DNA of 64,000 bases. It comes from Pyxidicoccus trucidator (lineage in GTDB: Bacteria; Myxococcota; Myxococcia; Myxococcales; Myxococcaceae). Shown in pieces: positions 45,222 to 53,113 of the stretch; positions within the stretch are counted from its first letter, which is position 1, and each line of letters begins with the position of its first letter. The notes under the pieces are model-generated. The model was given only the letters and a program-made list of their open reading frames with translations. It was not told the origin of the DNA and searched no databases. Position numbers and translations under genes: made by a program. The stretch spans positions 124,001 to 188,000 of the forward strand of contig NZ_JAAIXZ010000022.1 of assembly GCF_010894435.1 (NCBI RefSeq), read 5' to 3'.

Positions 45222-45408
45222 ATGCGGCTGCGCGGGGAGACGGTGGTGGCGAGCGCCGGGCGCCTCCTGGCCGTGGGCGCGGGGGAGATGCACTGCGGCG
45301 CCGCGGCAGACCTGCGGGCGGGCTGGAGCTACCGCATCCTCTACGTGGCCCCGGCGCCGCTCGCCGAGGCGGGGACGCGCGGGGCGGGGCGGCCGCGCGC
45401 GCTGACTC
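45222..45408 (+). pseudogene. N-terminal remnant of an AraC-family regulator
   Basis: From the ATG at 45222 about 55 codons resemble the cupin-type effector domain of AraC regulators: RLRGETVVASAGRLLAVGAG, EMHCGAAADLRAGWSYRILY, VAPAPLAEAG. The similarity stops where a 33-bp sequence (45376-45408) begins. That sequence is identical to the 3' end of the AraC DNA-binding remnant 2.7 kb away. The frame then runs on through unrelated codons into the next gene. The start of the regulator's domain upstream is not recognisable either. This is half of a broken gene. Confidence 0.55.
45376..45408 (+). repeat. 33-bp perfect direct repeat, left copy
   Basis: Identical to 48136-48168, 2760 bp away, same orientation. 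It is GC-rich (GGGGCGGGGCGGCC core) and in the right copy spans the last codons and stop of the AraC-type remnant. It marks the left limit of the accessory patch. Confidence 0.85.
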
Positions 45409-45488
45409 CGCTCAGGTGCGGACCGCCACCACCTCTGTGCATGAACACCGCGGGAAGGCCGTGGGTTCCGGAATCAGGTGATCGCCCG

Positions 45489-46199
45489 ATGCGGTATATG
45501 TCCCGCATGAACACGACGGTGGTGTCCCTCGACGAGATCAAGAAGCGTTTCGAAGCGGCGAATGAAGCGCAGATGTTCGGTTGGTTCACCGATCAGCTCG
45601 GTTACATTCAGGAACGCGCCGAGAAGAAGCAGAAGCCCACCGAGCTTCACCTCGCGAAAGGTCCGATTCACCTCGACACGCTCAAGCCGAACTCGCCGTG
45701 GATTCTGGTCATCGACGGAGATCTCGACGTCAGCGGCGACATCGATCTCTCGACCCAGCCGTACGACATGAGCCTCTTCGTCGTCTTCGGCAACGTGCGC
45801 GCCAGGAACTTCCGCTACAGCGGGAGCGCGTGCTGCTTCGTGTCGAAGTCACTCGAGCTCAGCGGCGGTTGCTTCGGAGATCACGGCGACGAATCGGCGG
45901 AGCTGCACTGCGCGAAGCTCACCGCTCGAGTGCTCGTGCTCGACGGACACACCGGCGTGAACGCCGCCGAGCTCGACACGGTCGTGTTCGCGAGCGAAGG
46001 CTGGGGGCTGCCGCGCCACTTCACGAACAACGACAACGCCGCCGACTTCTTCGTGGTCGACGTACTCACCGACGATGGCATTCATGAAGAAGAAGTCTGG
46101 AATCTGATGACGAGCGGTCGCGACCCGTTCCTCCCCGGCGCCTACGAGAAGCTGCGCGCGCGAGTGGTCGACGGGAAGGCGCGGCAGAAGCCTCAGTAG
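45489..46199 (+). CDS. Hypothetical protein with bactofilin-like repeating beta pattern, 236 aa
   Basis: The protein starts with a short polar helix (TTVVSLDEIKKRFEAANEAQ), then shows alternating short hydrophobic strands: SPWILVIDGDLDVSGDIDLS, MSLFVVFGNVRARNFRYSGS, SLELSGGCFGDHGDESAELH, AKLTARVLVLDGHTGVNAAE. This looks like a right-handed beta-helix related in style to polymer-forming proteins, but I know no named family. There is no signal peptide. AGGTGA at 45476-45481 supports the ATG at 45489, with later ATGs at 45498 and 45507 possible. The base composition is clearly less GC-rich at third positions than the neighbours, suggesting transfer. Confidence 0.7.
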   Translation: MRYMSRMNTTVVSLDEIKKRFEAANEAQMFGWFTDQLGYIQERAEKKQKPTELHLAKGPIHLDTLKPNSPWILVIDGDLDVSGDIDLSTQPYDMSLFVVFGNVRARNFRYSGSACCFVSKSLELSGGCFGDHGDESAELHCAKLTARVLVLDGHTGVNAAELDTVVFASEGWGLPRHFTNNDNAADFFVVDVLTDDGIHEEEVWNLMTSGRDPFLPGAYEKLRARVVDGKARQKPQ

Positions 46200-46309
46200 G
46201 TCTCGCGGCGCAGCAGGCCGTCGTCGGCGAACTCAAGGTCTTCGAGGGCGACGCCCCGGCCAGCGACAGGCTCCTCAAACCGGAGGTGAGCTCGGCTCTC
46301 CAGCGCCAC

Positions 46310-47029
46310 TCAGCGCGCGGGCAGCTCGCGGAAGGTGATGCCGTCCAGCCCCAGCCGACGCACGGCCTCCATGAAGCGCTCGGTACCCACAATCACCGTT
46401 GCGTAGTTCCCCACTCGGAACACGTCCAGGCCTGGGGGCAGGGATGCCACATCCAGGAGGGGTTCATCCGGCAGCCGGAAGTACACCCGGCCACAGGTTA
46501 CGCACGGTGGCGGCACATCCGGCGGGATGCAGTCCGGATGCAGCCGGCCATGCGGTTCAATCTGGAGCTCAAGCAGTTGCGGCGGGTCCTTCTTCCGGAA
46601 CCGCAGCTCCGTCCCGCACCCCAGCAGTCCCCTCACGCCTTCCGCCTGGAGTCTCTCCAGCGCATCCAGGTGCACCAGCCACAGGATGTCACCCTGTGAT
46701 GTGAACGGGCCGAACTTCCCGGAGGCCGTGCCAACCAACGGCCCAAAGCTTGTGCCGGGGGGCAGCTTCGCGTTTGGAGGGGCCAGAGGACGCACCAGTT
46801 CCCGAAGTCGCTCGAACTCCGCGACAGTGACCGGCCTCGAGCGGAAATTCTCCTGCTCCGAAAGTTGTGACAGGTCCACTCCCGGATACTGGTGTCCTGC
46901 ACTCCCCCACGTAGCTCCGCATGTGTCGCACTTCACGCCGGGCAGGTGCCACCTATGTGCGGCGTCGAAGTCTCCTTTGAAGCGCGCCCACATCGTCCTG
47001 TCCCGCGTGAGTTCAAAAAAACGGGTCAT
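46310..47029 (-). CDS. SitI-type double-CXXCG immunity protein
   Basis: 239 residues with MTRFFELTRD at the start and two CxxCG motifs: VKCDTCGATWG near residue 35 and PPCVTCGRVYF near residue 180. This is the double-CXXCG paralogous family expanded in Myxococcus, known as immunity partners of SitA lipoprotein toxins. The protein has no signal peptide, so it acts in the cytoplasm, consistent with protection against a toxin delivered between kin cells by outer-membrane exchange. It starts 14 bp after the in-frame end of the toxin. The first ATG of the frame is at 47029. Confidence 0.82.
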   Translation of the reverse strand: MTRFFELTRDRTMWARFKGDFDAAHRWHLPGVKCDTCGATWGSAGHQYPGVDLSQLSEQENFRSRPVTVAEFERLRELVRPLAPPNAKLPPGTSFGPLVGTASGKFGPFTSQGDILWLVHLDALERLQAEGVRGLLGCGTELRFRKKDPPQLLELQIEPHGRLHPDCIPPDVPPPCVTCGRVYFRLPDEPLLDVASLPPGLDVFRVGNYATVIVGTERFMEAVRRLGLDGITFRELPAR

Positions 47030-47043
47030 CTGCTCTGGGATCC

Positions 47044-47711
47044 TCAGGCGCCTGGACGGGAGTAGTAGGGCTGAATGGGGCCGCCGATGAGCTCGAAATG
47101 ATGGATGAGCTCCCCCGCGTGCTTGTAGATCTCCGCTGGCGAGAGAGTCTCGTTCTTTCGCCTGACCCCGCGCCAGGCTTCGTTCCAGAGACCTCCCGAG
47201 GGTCCTCCATCATGAATCCGCCTGTGCATGTCGCGCGGAATCGGAAGGGTGTAGTCGTGGATTTTGCCCCCCCCCTCGCCTCGAACCACTCCGCCAGGTC
47301 TCGGGCCTGGGGGAAGATGTGGTGCTTCTCGAAGCGGCTGGGCGGGAGCCGGTGTGACGGGGGGATGAATCGCTCGGGGCCGCCGTTCCAGTTGGGGAAC
47401 ACCATGACGGCGCCACCGGGCAGTTTCCCCGCGCCGCCCCAATTCCTCCGCGGGCCACTGCCCGGCGCCGCCGGAGGAGGGCGCGCCCCCGGGAAGCGCG
47501 CCAGCTCGACGTCGCTGGGCATGTCCTCGCAGCCGTAGAAGCCGCAGGCGTCGCCCAGGCACACGAGGGTGACGCACGAGTCCTCCTCGGGGTCGTCGCA
47601 CTCCACCGCAGCCTCGTCCCACGCCTGCTGCAAGGGTGCGCGAGGAGTCGTGGAGCAGCCCAGCAACGGCACGGCCAGTAGCGAAAGCCACAAAACGTGT
47701 AGAGTTCGCAT
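47044..47711 (-). pseudogene. SitA-type lipoprotein toxin, frameshifted at a G9 run
   Basis: The frame from ATG 47711 has a lipoprotein signal (LLAVPLLGC), then family sequence CDDPEEDSCVTLVCLGDACG and FEKHHIFPQARDLAEWFEAR. At 47267-47275 a run of nine Gs (coding strand) throws it out of phase. The continuation lies in another frame to 47044: IHDYTLPIPRDMHRRIHDGG, GLWNEAWR, AGELIHHFELIGGPIQPYYS. Seven or ten Gs would join the two parts. Related Myxococcus lipoproteins (DUF2380/SitA6-like) have a HHxxP...H...WN nuclease-like core and move between cells by TraAB-dependent outer-membrane exchange. The gene may be dead, phase-variable or mis-sequenced. Confidence 0.72.
47267..47275 (-). repeat. 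Nine-base homopolymer (G9 on the coding strand) in the toxin gene
   Basis: Nine consecutive C on the given strand. This tract sits exactly where the lipoprotein frame and the toxin frame diverge. Slip-strand changes of +1 or -2 would restore the toxin. Confidence 0.9.
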
Positions 47712-47723
47712 GGTCGGCGAACC

Positions 47724-47841
47724 CTACCAATTTGCCATGCTCTTCGACGCGAGCACCTCCAGCACCCTGTCCAGCTTCGCGTTCGTGTCCCGCCGCTGCG
47801 CCTCGGGCAACTCAGGCTTCCCGCCGCTGGCGGCGTTGTGA
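47724..47841 (-). pseudogene. C-terminal stub of a gene upstream of the toxin
   Basis: A minus-strand frame ends at 47724 with a coding-looking helix (KPELPEAQRRDTNAKLDRVL, then EVLASKSMANW), 12 bp before the toxin start, as expected for a gene that preceded the toxin in the same operon. Its upstream part is missing: beyond about 47840 the DNA belongs to the plus-strand AraC remnant. I cannot name the family. It marks the right boundary of the accessory patch. Confidence 0.4.
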
Positions 47842-48165
47842 AGCAGGACGCAACAGGTAGCGGCGAGCGTCACGCGCAACGTGAGCCTGCGGGAGCTCGC
47901 GGCGGCCGCGCGCCTCAGCCCCTGGCATCTGGTGCGAGCCTTCCGCGACCAGCTCGGGCAGACGCCCCAGGTGTACCTGCGCAGCCTGCGCGTGCGCGAG
48001 GCACAGCGGCAGCTCGTCGCCGGGCTGCCGCTCGCCGAGGTGGCGCTGGCGTGCGGCTTCGCCGACCAGAGCCACCTCACCAAGCAGTTCACCCGCACGC
48101 TCGGCATCACGCCGGGCGACTACCGCACCGCCGTGCGCGCGGGGCGGGGCGGCCGCGCGCGCTGA
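47842..48165 (+). pseudogene. C-terminal (HTH) remnant of an AraC-family regulator
   Basis: The frame is open from 47842. From about 47875 it reads as a full AraC DNA-binding domain: VSLRELAAAARLSPWHLVRA, FRDQLGQTPQVYLRSLRVRE, LAEVALACGFADQSHLTKQF, TRTLGITPGDY. Both helix-turn-helix units are intact. The effector domain is missing and the codons before VTRNVSL do not look like AraC. A GTG at 47881 could in theory start a free HTH domain of about 94 residues. The last codons and stop lie in the 33-bp repeat. Read with 45222-45408 it is the other half of a split gene. Confidence 0.7.
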
Positions 48166-48168
48166 CTC
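48136..48168 (+). repeat. 33-bp perfect direct repeat, right copy
   Basis: Identical to 45376-45408. It covers the last ten codons, the stop and five following bases of the AraC-type remnant, so this is probably the ancestral location and the left copy the displaced one. Confidence 0.85.
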
Positions 48169-48233
48169 GATTCTTCTTGGAGTTCTCCGCCACTGGCAGT
48201 GAACTCACGCTTCCTCAACCCTGGGAGCGTGCA

Positions 48234-48542
48234 ATGAATCGTCAGACGTGGAGCGGAGCCGTCGTGGTGGCCTTGCTGCTGACTGGCTGTGGTGGCGGCA
48301 TGGAGTCCCAGACCCCGGAGGGCGCACAGCCCACGGAGTCCGCTGTCCATCAGTCGCTCTCCGACCCCTGGTACTGCGACCCCGCCGAATGGTGCCACGT
48401 CAGCGAGGACATCTTGGAATGTCCTCCGGGCGCCCCCTATGGGACGGCCTATGCGTGGCCCACGCAGGCGGGCGGCTACTGCACCCAGCGCTTCGCGTGC
48501 GGCGCCAACTTCCCCTTCTGCCCCGTCCCCATCGAGCCCTGA
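48234..48542 (+). CDS. Small cysteine-rich lipoprotein, 102 aa
   Basis: Starts MNRQTWSGAVVVALLLTGC, a lipoprotein signal with GGGAG upstream. The mature part has six or seven Cys in DPWYCDPAEWCHVSEDILEC, GGYCTQRFACG and NFPFCPVP, so disulfides are likely. It is similar in style, not in alignable sequence, to the 34308 lipoprotein. A much longer frame upstream in phase is an AraC-remnant shadow. The function is unknown. Confidence 0.75.
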   Translation: MNRQTWSGAVVVALLLTGCGGGMESQTPEGAQPTESAVHQSLSDPWYCDPAEWCHVSEDILECPPGAPYGTAYAWPTQAGGYCTQRFACGANFPFCPVPIEP

Positions 48543-48662
48543 CCTGGATTACTGTCGCCATGCAGTGGCATCAACCCCTCCCCTCATGGAGGTACTACAG
48601 CGGCGCCTGTCCGAGGCATCCCCAGACCTGAGCCGAGCCACGGCACTGACCTGCGGAAAAGA

Positions 48663-48691
48663 GAGACCTCCGCCACTTTCGCGGAGGTCTC
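48663..48691 (-). terminator. Intrinsic terminator for the 48792 AraC gene
   Basis: A perfect 11-bp stem (GAGACCTCCGC and GCGGAGGTCTC) with loop of seven. On the minus strand it is followed by TCTTTTCC, giving a classic stem and U-run about 100 bp after the AraC stop. The plus-strand lipoprotein ending at 48542 could also use the stem. Confidence 0.75.
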
Positions 48692-48791
48692 GTGTGCAGG
48701 CAGGCCAAGCGAAATCTCTACGTGTGTCTGCTGTCCTGTTGGCTGTGCGCGTGAGAGTCCGTCCACCGAGAGGGCAAACTCAATGGCCCCC

Positions 48792-49808
48792 TCAAACGGG
48801 GCGTTGGCGAAACGCGCGCGGTGATTTTCCGTACCACCGCTTGAAGGCCCTGCTGAAGGCACTGACCTCGGAGAAGCCGAGCAGGAAGGCCAGGTCCGAC
48901 ACGCTGGCCCTCGGGTCCATGAGGTGTTGGCGCGCGGCTGTTCGCCGGACATCATCGATCAGCTCGCGGAAGGAGATTCGTTCTTCATCGAGTCGCCGTC
49001 GCAGCGTCCGTTCCGTCGTCCCCAGCCGCCGGGCGACGGCGGCCATGCGAGGCTCCCCCTCGCTGAGCAGCTCGAGGATGGAGGTGCGCACGCGGTCGGT
49101 GAACGTCTGGCTCGCACGCAAGGTGCGCAACTGGGCGGTCGCGTAGCGCTCGAAGAATGACCCCATGGGAGTCTTCGTCCCGGCGGGAGCGCGGTCGAGC
49201 ACGCCGGTTGGGACGACCAGCCCATCCCAATCCGCACCGAACCGGACCACCCGGAAGAACCGACGGTGCGCGGCCGCGGGACGCGGTGCGGGATGATGGA
49301 AGGCCACCTCGACCGGATCGAAATCGAGGCCGCTCGCCAATCGAATCACGTGGAGGATGCTCGCGATCGAGTTCTCGTTCATCACACGCATTCCGAGGCC
49401 GGGCTCTCGGGCTCGGACGAACTCGAGCCGCAGCCCGTCGCGATCTTCTGACAGCTGGATGCGCGCGGTGTCGGCCAGCAGCGCGTAGTAGCGCATCGCA
49501 CGGTGGATTCCCTCGCGGACGCTCGTGGAGGTAATCGCCGCGAAGCCGACCACGCCAAGGTCGCCCGGGGAGATCATCTCCGCGAACTGGATGGGCACCG
49601 AGGGGTCGGCGAGCGTGCGGACCACGTGCTCCCAGTACTGTAACGCCGGGCCGAACGAGAGCCTGGCGTCAGGATCCGCCAGGGTGCGACGGTTGGTCTG
49701 CATCAACCGCAGGATGTCGCTCTCCCCGAAACCGCGGGAGAGCGCGAAGCCCAGCATCTGATGGCCGAGCGCCGTTCCATAGGTGCCGCGCAGAAGGGAG
49801 TCATCCAT
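48792..49808 (-). CDS. AraC-family transcriptional regulator (arabinose-binding-type N-domain)
   Basis: 338 residues. The N-terminal ~190 residues match the AraC_binding_2/arabinose-operon-type domain seen in OruR/ArgR-like regulators (HQMLGFALSRGFGESDILRL, AMRYYALLADTARIQLSEDR). The C-terminal HTH_18 domain includes MAAVARRLGTTERTLRRRLD, ISFRELIDDVRRTAARQHLM and VSDLAFLLGFSEVSAFSRAF. The ATG at 49808 (MDDSLL) is preferred over 32 upstream codons. It follows the SMP-30 gene by 38 bp and is likely co-transcribed and possibly its regulator. The ligand is unknown. Confidence 0.9.
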   Translation of the reverse strand: MDDSLLRGTYGTALGHQMLGFALSRGFGESDILRLMQTNRRTLADPDARLSFGPALQYWEHVVRTLADPSVPIQFAEMISPGDLGVVGFAAITSTSVREGIHRAMRYYALLADTARIQLSEDRDGLRLEFVRAREPGLGMRVMNENSIASILHVIRLASGLDFDPVEVAFHHPAPRPAAAHRRFFRVVRFGADWDGLVVPTGVLDRAPAGTKTPMGSFFERYATAQLRTLRASQTFTDRVRTSILELLSEGEPRMAAVARRLGTTERTLRRRLDEERISFRELIDDVRRTAARQHLMDPRASVSDLAFLLGFSEVSAFSRAFKRWYGKSPRAFRQRPV

Positions 49809-49846
49809 CGCGTGAGCGAAAAGACTCCCAGACGTCGCGCAGTGCG

Positions 49847-51028
49847 TCAAGGCACCGGCACGCGCGCGATTCCCTGGCCGTGCAGTGTTCCCAGATAGAG
49901 CCACGACGCGTGGGGAACGGCGCTGCTGAGTGCGAACAAGCCCCCGGTGGCGTCGTGGAAGCTGCGCACCAGGGTGCCCTGGGAATCATGCACGGTCACC
50001 AGCACGTGCGAATCCACAGGGAAGCCGGCGACGAGCTGCTCGTACGTGTAATTCCGGAGGAGCGCGCGCCGCTGCTCCGCGCTCCCGGAGAGCTGGTCGA
50101 GCTGCTGGGTGCGCAGGTAGCCGGTCGTCCAGAGCCGGCCCTGCTCATCGAGCGTGATGTTGTCGGGCGTGACGGGAAGGTTTTCGGCGAAGGGCTCGGT
50201 GGTTCCGGCGCGCTCGCCCGCGAGCCAGTGCCGGAACACCCGACCCCGGAAGGTCTCCGCGATCAGCACCGCGCTCTCGTCGGGAGTCACCGCGATTCCG
50301 TTGGCGAAGTAGATTCCGTCCACGACCACGCGGACCGCTCCGGTCGACGGCTCGTATGCCACCACGCGGCCATGGGGCATTCCCTCGAGGAAGTCGTAGG
50401 GCCAGGCACTGTCGTACCGGGTACTGGCGTCGGTGACATAGACGGTTCCATCGGCGGCGACCGCGAGCTCGTCGGCGTACTCGAGCAACGTCCCATCGAC
50501 CCGATCCGCCAGGGTGCGTACGACGCCTTCGGGACTGATGCCAACAAGACCGCGCACTCCGGCAGCGACCAGCAGGTTGCCGCACGTATCGAAGGCAAGT
50601 CCCAGGGGACGTGCGTCTGGCAGCGTTGCCAGCGCGGTGAACGAAGTCGGACGGCCTTCGGCATCGACGGTTGCTCGCCAGACGGTTCCATCCGCGGTTC
50701 CGGTGTACAGCGTGCCGTGCGAGTCGAACACGATGTCTTCCGCGCCTCGCAACTGCGTGGTCCCGAAGCGCTCAGCGCCTTCCAGCGCGTTGTTCACGGA
50801 GAGAGGCCCCTCGTACGCGGGTGGGGCAGGGGTCGTCCAGGCGGTCACCTCCGTTGGCGGTGCGATCGCGCGTTGCGAACGCGCGGGCGAGGCGTCCCGA
50901 GCGGCGAAGGGATGGCACTGTGTCAGCGACGGCGCGGTGTCTTCCTCCACCTCCGGCTCCGAACTGTTGCAGCCCAGGGTCATCAACGTCGTCACGGCGA
51001 ATCGGCCCAGCAGGTTGAGCGTCTTCAT
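49847..51028 (-). CDS. SMP-30/gluconolactonase-like beta-propeller lipoprotein
   Basis: 393 residues. An N-terminal lipoprotein signal ends in TLMTLGC, with AGGAGGA ahead of the ATG. The rest is a six-bladed propeller of the SMP-30/strictosidine synthase class: EDIVFDSHGTLYTGTADGTV, LGLAFDTCGNLLVAAGVRGL, DELAVAADGTVYVTDASTRY, NGIAVTPDESAVLIAETFRG and PDNITLDEQGRLWTTGY. These carry the acidic/Asn metal-site residues at loop ends. The family hydrolyses lactones or esters, but the substrate here is not predictable. It is the first gene of a two-gene unit with the AraC regulator. Confidence 0.87.
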   Translation of the reverse strand: MKTLNLLGRFAVTTLMTLGCNSSEPEVEEDTAPSLTQCHPFAARDASPARSQRAIAPPTEVTAWTTPAPPAYEGPLSVNNALEGAERFGTTQLRGAEDIVFDSHGTLYTGTADGTVWRATVDAEGRPTSFTALATLPDARPLGLAFDTCGNLLVAAGVRGLVGISPEGVVRTLADRVDGTLLEYADELAVAADGTVYVTDASTRYDSAWPYDFLEGMPHGRVVAYEPSTGAVRVVVDGIYFANGIAVTPDESAVLIAETFRGRVFRHWLAGERAGTTEPFAENLPVTPDNITLDEQGRLWTTGYLRTQQLDQLSGSAEQRRALLRNYTYEQLVAGFPVDSHVLVTVHDSQGTLVRSFHDATGGLFALSSAVPHASWLYLGTLHGQGIARVPVP

Positions 51029-51309
51029 GTCGAGCTTCCTCCTGCCGTCATAGGTAGACGGTTCGAGGTTCGCCGACTTGACTTCAGCGGCCAGTGACTT
51101 GACCCCTGGACGGGTCGTCGGCGCGTATCGAACGCGCTCGGTCAACGGCGTCGTCTGGGTTGGGTACCACCGGGAGCCGGGGCGGCTCGCGCGCCCGCGT
51201 GCGTTGCTGGACGCGACACTCGCCCGGCTTGGGTGCTGAGTCCGGTCATGCTTTGACTATGCACTCCGGAGGTTGAGAGCGCTCCCGAGGACGAGGCTCG
51301 ACCGCACCC

Positions 51310-53046
51310 ATGCCGTTTCTGCTGACCCTGCCGGATGGCCGTCACGTCGCACTGGAGAAGCCCGTGGTGTCCCTGGGCACGGACCCCGCCTGTGACATCA
51401 TTCTCCAGGTGCCCGGAGTGAAGGCCAGCCATGCCTTGCTCTTCCGCGACGAGCGTGGCTGGTCGGTGTCCGCCGCCGGCAAGGGCTGTGACGTGCGCGT
51501 GCGAGGCAAGCGCGTGGAGCTGGCCCCGCTGGCACCGGGAGACGCCTTCGTCGTGGGCAAGGCCACACTCACCCTGGGCTTCTCCGAGGACGCCCCGGAG
51601 GTGTCGAAGCCGGGCTCCGAGACGGCGCCCCATGGACAGCTCGTGGCCGTGCTGACGGGCTTCGCCTCGCGGCTGCTCGCGCAGCGCCCGTCCACGGAGT
51701 TGCTGGAAGTGACGATGCGCGGGCTCGCGGAGGTGACGGGCGCGGACGTGGGCTTCCTCGTGTCGGCGGAAGGGGAGCGGCGCCAGGTGCTGTGCGCCAC
51801 CGGCCCGGTGCCGGAGGCGGCGGTGGTGGACAGTCTGGTGAATCAGGTGGTGGCCTCGGGAGCGCCCGTGTGGGTGCCCGACGTGGCCGCGGACGCGGCG
51901 CTGGCAGGAGCACCCAGCGTCGTGGCGCTGCGTCTCACCTCCGCCCTGGTGCTTCCCCTGCGCGCCGGGGCAGCACCCCGCTGCGCCGTGTATCTGGGCC
52001 GGCGCATGGGGCGCACTCCGTTCTCCGCCGCGCACCTGGAAGAGGCCATGGCCCTCTCCTCGCTGGCCTCGCTGCTGCTGGCCACCTCGCACGAGCTGAC
52101 GGAGCTGCGCGCGCAGGTGGACAACCTCACCCAGCGCATCTCCGCGGCCACCTTCGAGGGACTCATCGGCGAGTCCCCTGCCATGCGCGAGCTCTACCGA
52201 CAGGTGGAGCGCCTGGGGCCCACGTCCCTCCACGTGCTCATCCAGGGCGAGACGGGCACGGGCAAGGAAGAGGTCGCCCGGGCGCTGCACCGCCGCAGCG
52301 GACGGCGCGGGCGACTGGTGGCCATCAACTGCGCGGCGCTGCCCGAGTCCCTCATCGAGCGGGAGCTGTTCGGCCATGTGCGCGGCGCCTTCTCGGGCGC
52401 GGGGGCGGACAGGGCCGGGCTGGTGGAGGCGGCGGACGGCGGCACGCTCTTCCTCGACGAAATCGGGGACATGCCCTTCGCCCTCCAGTCGCGGCTGCTG
52501 CGCGTGGTCCAGGAGCGCGAGGTGACGCGGCTGGGCGAGAGCCGCCCGCGCAAGGTCGACATGCGCGTTCTCTCCGCCACGCACCAGCCCCTCAAGGCTC
52601 GCGTCGCCCAGGGCACCTTTCGCGAGGACCTGCTCTATCGGCTGGACGAGGTCCGCGTCGAGGTGCCCCCATTGCGCGAGCGGGGCGACGACGTGCTGCT
52701 CATCGCCCACCACGTGCTGAAGCAGGAGGGCCGGCGCGCGAAGGGCTTCACCCAGAAGGCCACCGAGGCCCTGCGGGGCCACCCCTTCCCGGGCAACGTG
52801 CGCGAGCTGGTGTCGCGGGTGCGGCGCGCGGCCATCCTCGCCCCGGGAGAGCTCCTCGGCGTCGAGGACCTGGAGCTGGGCGCGGACTCGACGCCCCTGG
52901 TCCCCCTGGATGCGGCTCGCGATGCCTTCGTGCAGCGCTATGTGCGCGAGGCCATCGCTCGCAACGGTGGGAGCAAGAAAGAGGCGGCGCAGGCCCTTGG
53001 AATCGGGCTGCGCTCGGTGTTCCGATACCTGGGCGAAGAGGAGTGA
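51310..53046 (+). CDS. FHA-GAF sigma54-dependent activator
   Basis: 578 residues. The FHA domain (~1-95) has VVSLGTDPACDIILQVPGVK and SHALLFRDE, binding phosphothreonine and typical of myxobacterial enhancer-binding proteins. A GAF domain (~105-255) follows. The AAA+ domain has Walker A GETGTGKEE (~312), the sigma54-contact loop reading GAFSGA (359-364) instead of GAFTGA, and Walker B FLDEIGDM. A Fis-type HTH ends the protein (GSKKEAAQALGIGLRSVFRY). It needs sigma54 promoters, and the FHA domain suggests control by Ser/Thr kinases. One such kinase gene lies 660 bp downstream. Confidence 0.93.
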   Translation: MPFLLTLPDGRHVALEKPVVSLGTDPACDIILQVPGVKASHALLFRDERGWSVSAAGKGCDVRVRGKRVELAPLAPGDAFVVGKATLTLGFSEDAPEVSKPGSETAPHGQLVAVLTGFASRLLAQRPSTELLEVTMRGLAEVTGADVGFLVSAEGERRQVLCATGPVPEAAVVDSLVNQVVASGAPVWVPDVAADAALAGAPSVVALRLTSALVLPLRAGAAPRCAVYLGRRMGRTPFSAAHLEEAMALSSLASLLLATSHELTELRAQVDNLTQRISAATFEGLIGESPAMRELYRQVERLGPTSLHVLIQGETGTGKEEVARALHRRSGRRGRLVAINCAALPESLIERELFGHVRGAFSGAGADRAGLVEAADGGTLFLDEIGDMPFALQSRLLRVVQEREVTRLGESRPRKVDMRVLSATHQPLKARVAQGTFREDLLYRLDEVRVEVPPLRERGDDVLLIAHHVLKQEGRRAKGFTQKATEALRGHPFPGNVRELVSRVRRAAILAPGELLGVEDLELGADSTPLVPLDAARDAFVQRYVREAIARNGGSKKEAAQALGIGLRSVFRYLGEEE

Positions 53047-53113
53047 CGGCCACGCGCTCCGACGCAGCGGGACTGTCCTTCCGCCCGTGGCCTGGAGTAC
53101 TCCTGGCCTTCCC

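Noticed and set aside
46200..46309. Possible short gene between the 45489 gene and the immunity gene
   Set aside because: No start with a ribosome site and no coding-like translation on either strand.
45376..48168. Insertion sequence flanked by target-site duplication
   Set aside because: No transposase, integrase or terminal inverted repeat lies between the 33-bp repeats. The repeat length and its overlap with a gene end fit recombination better.
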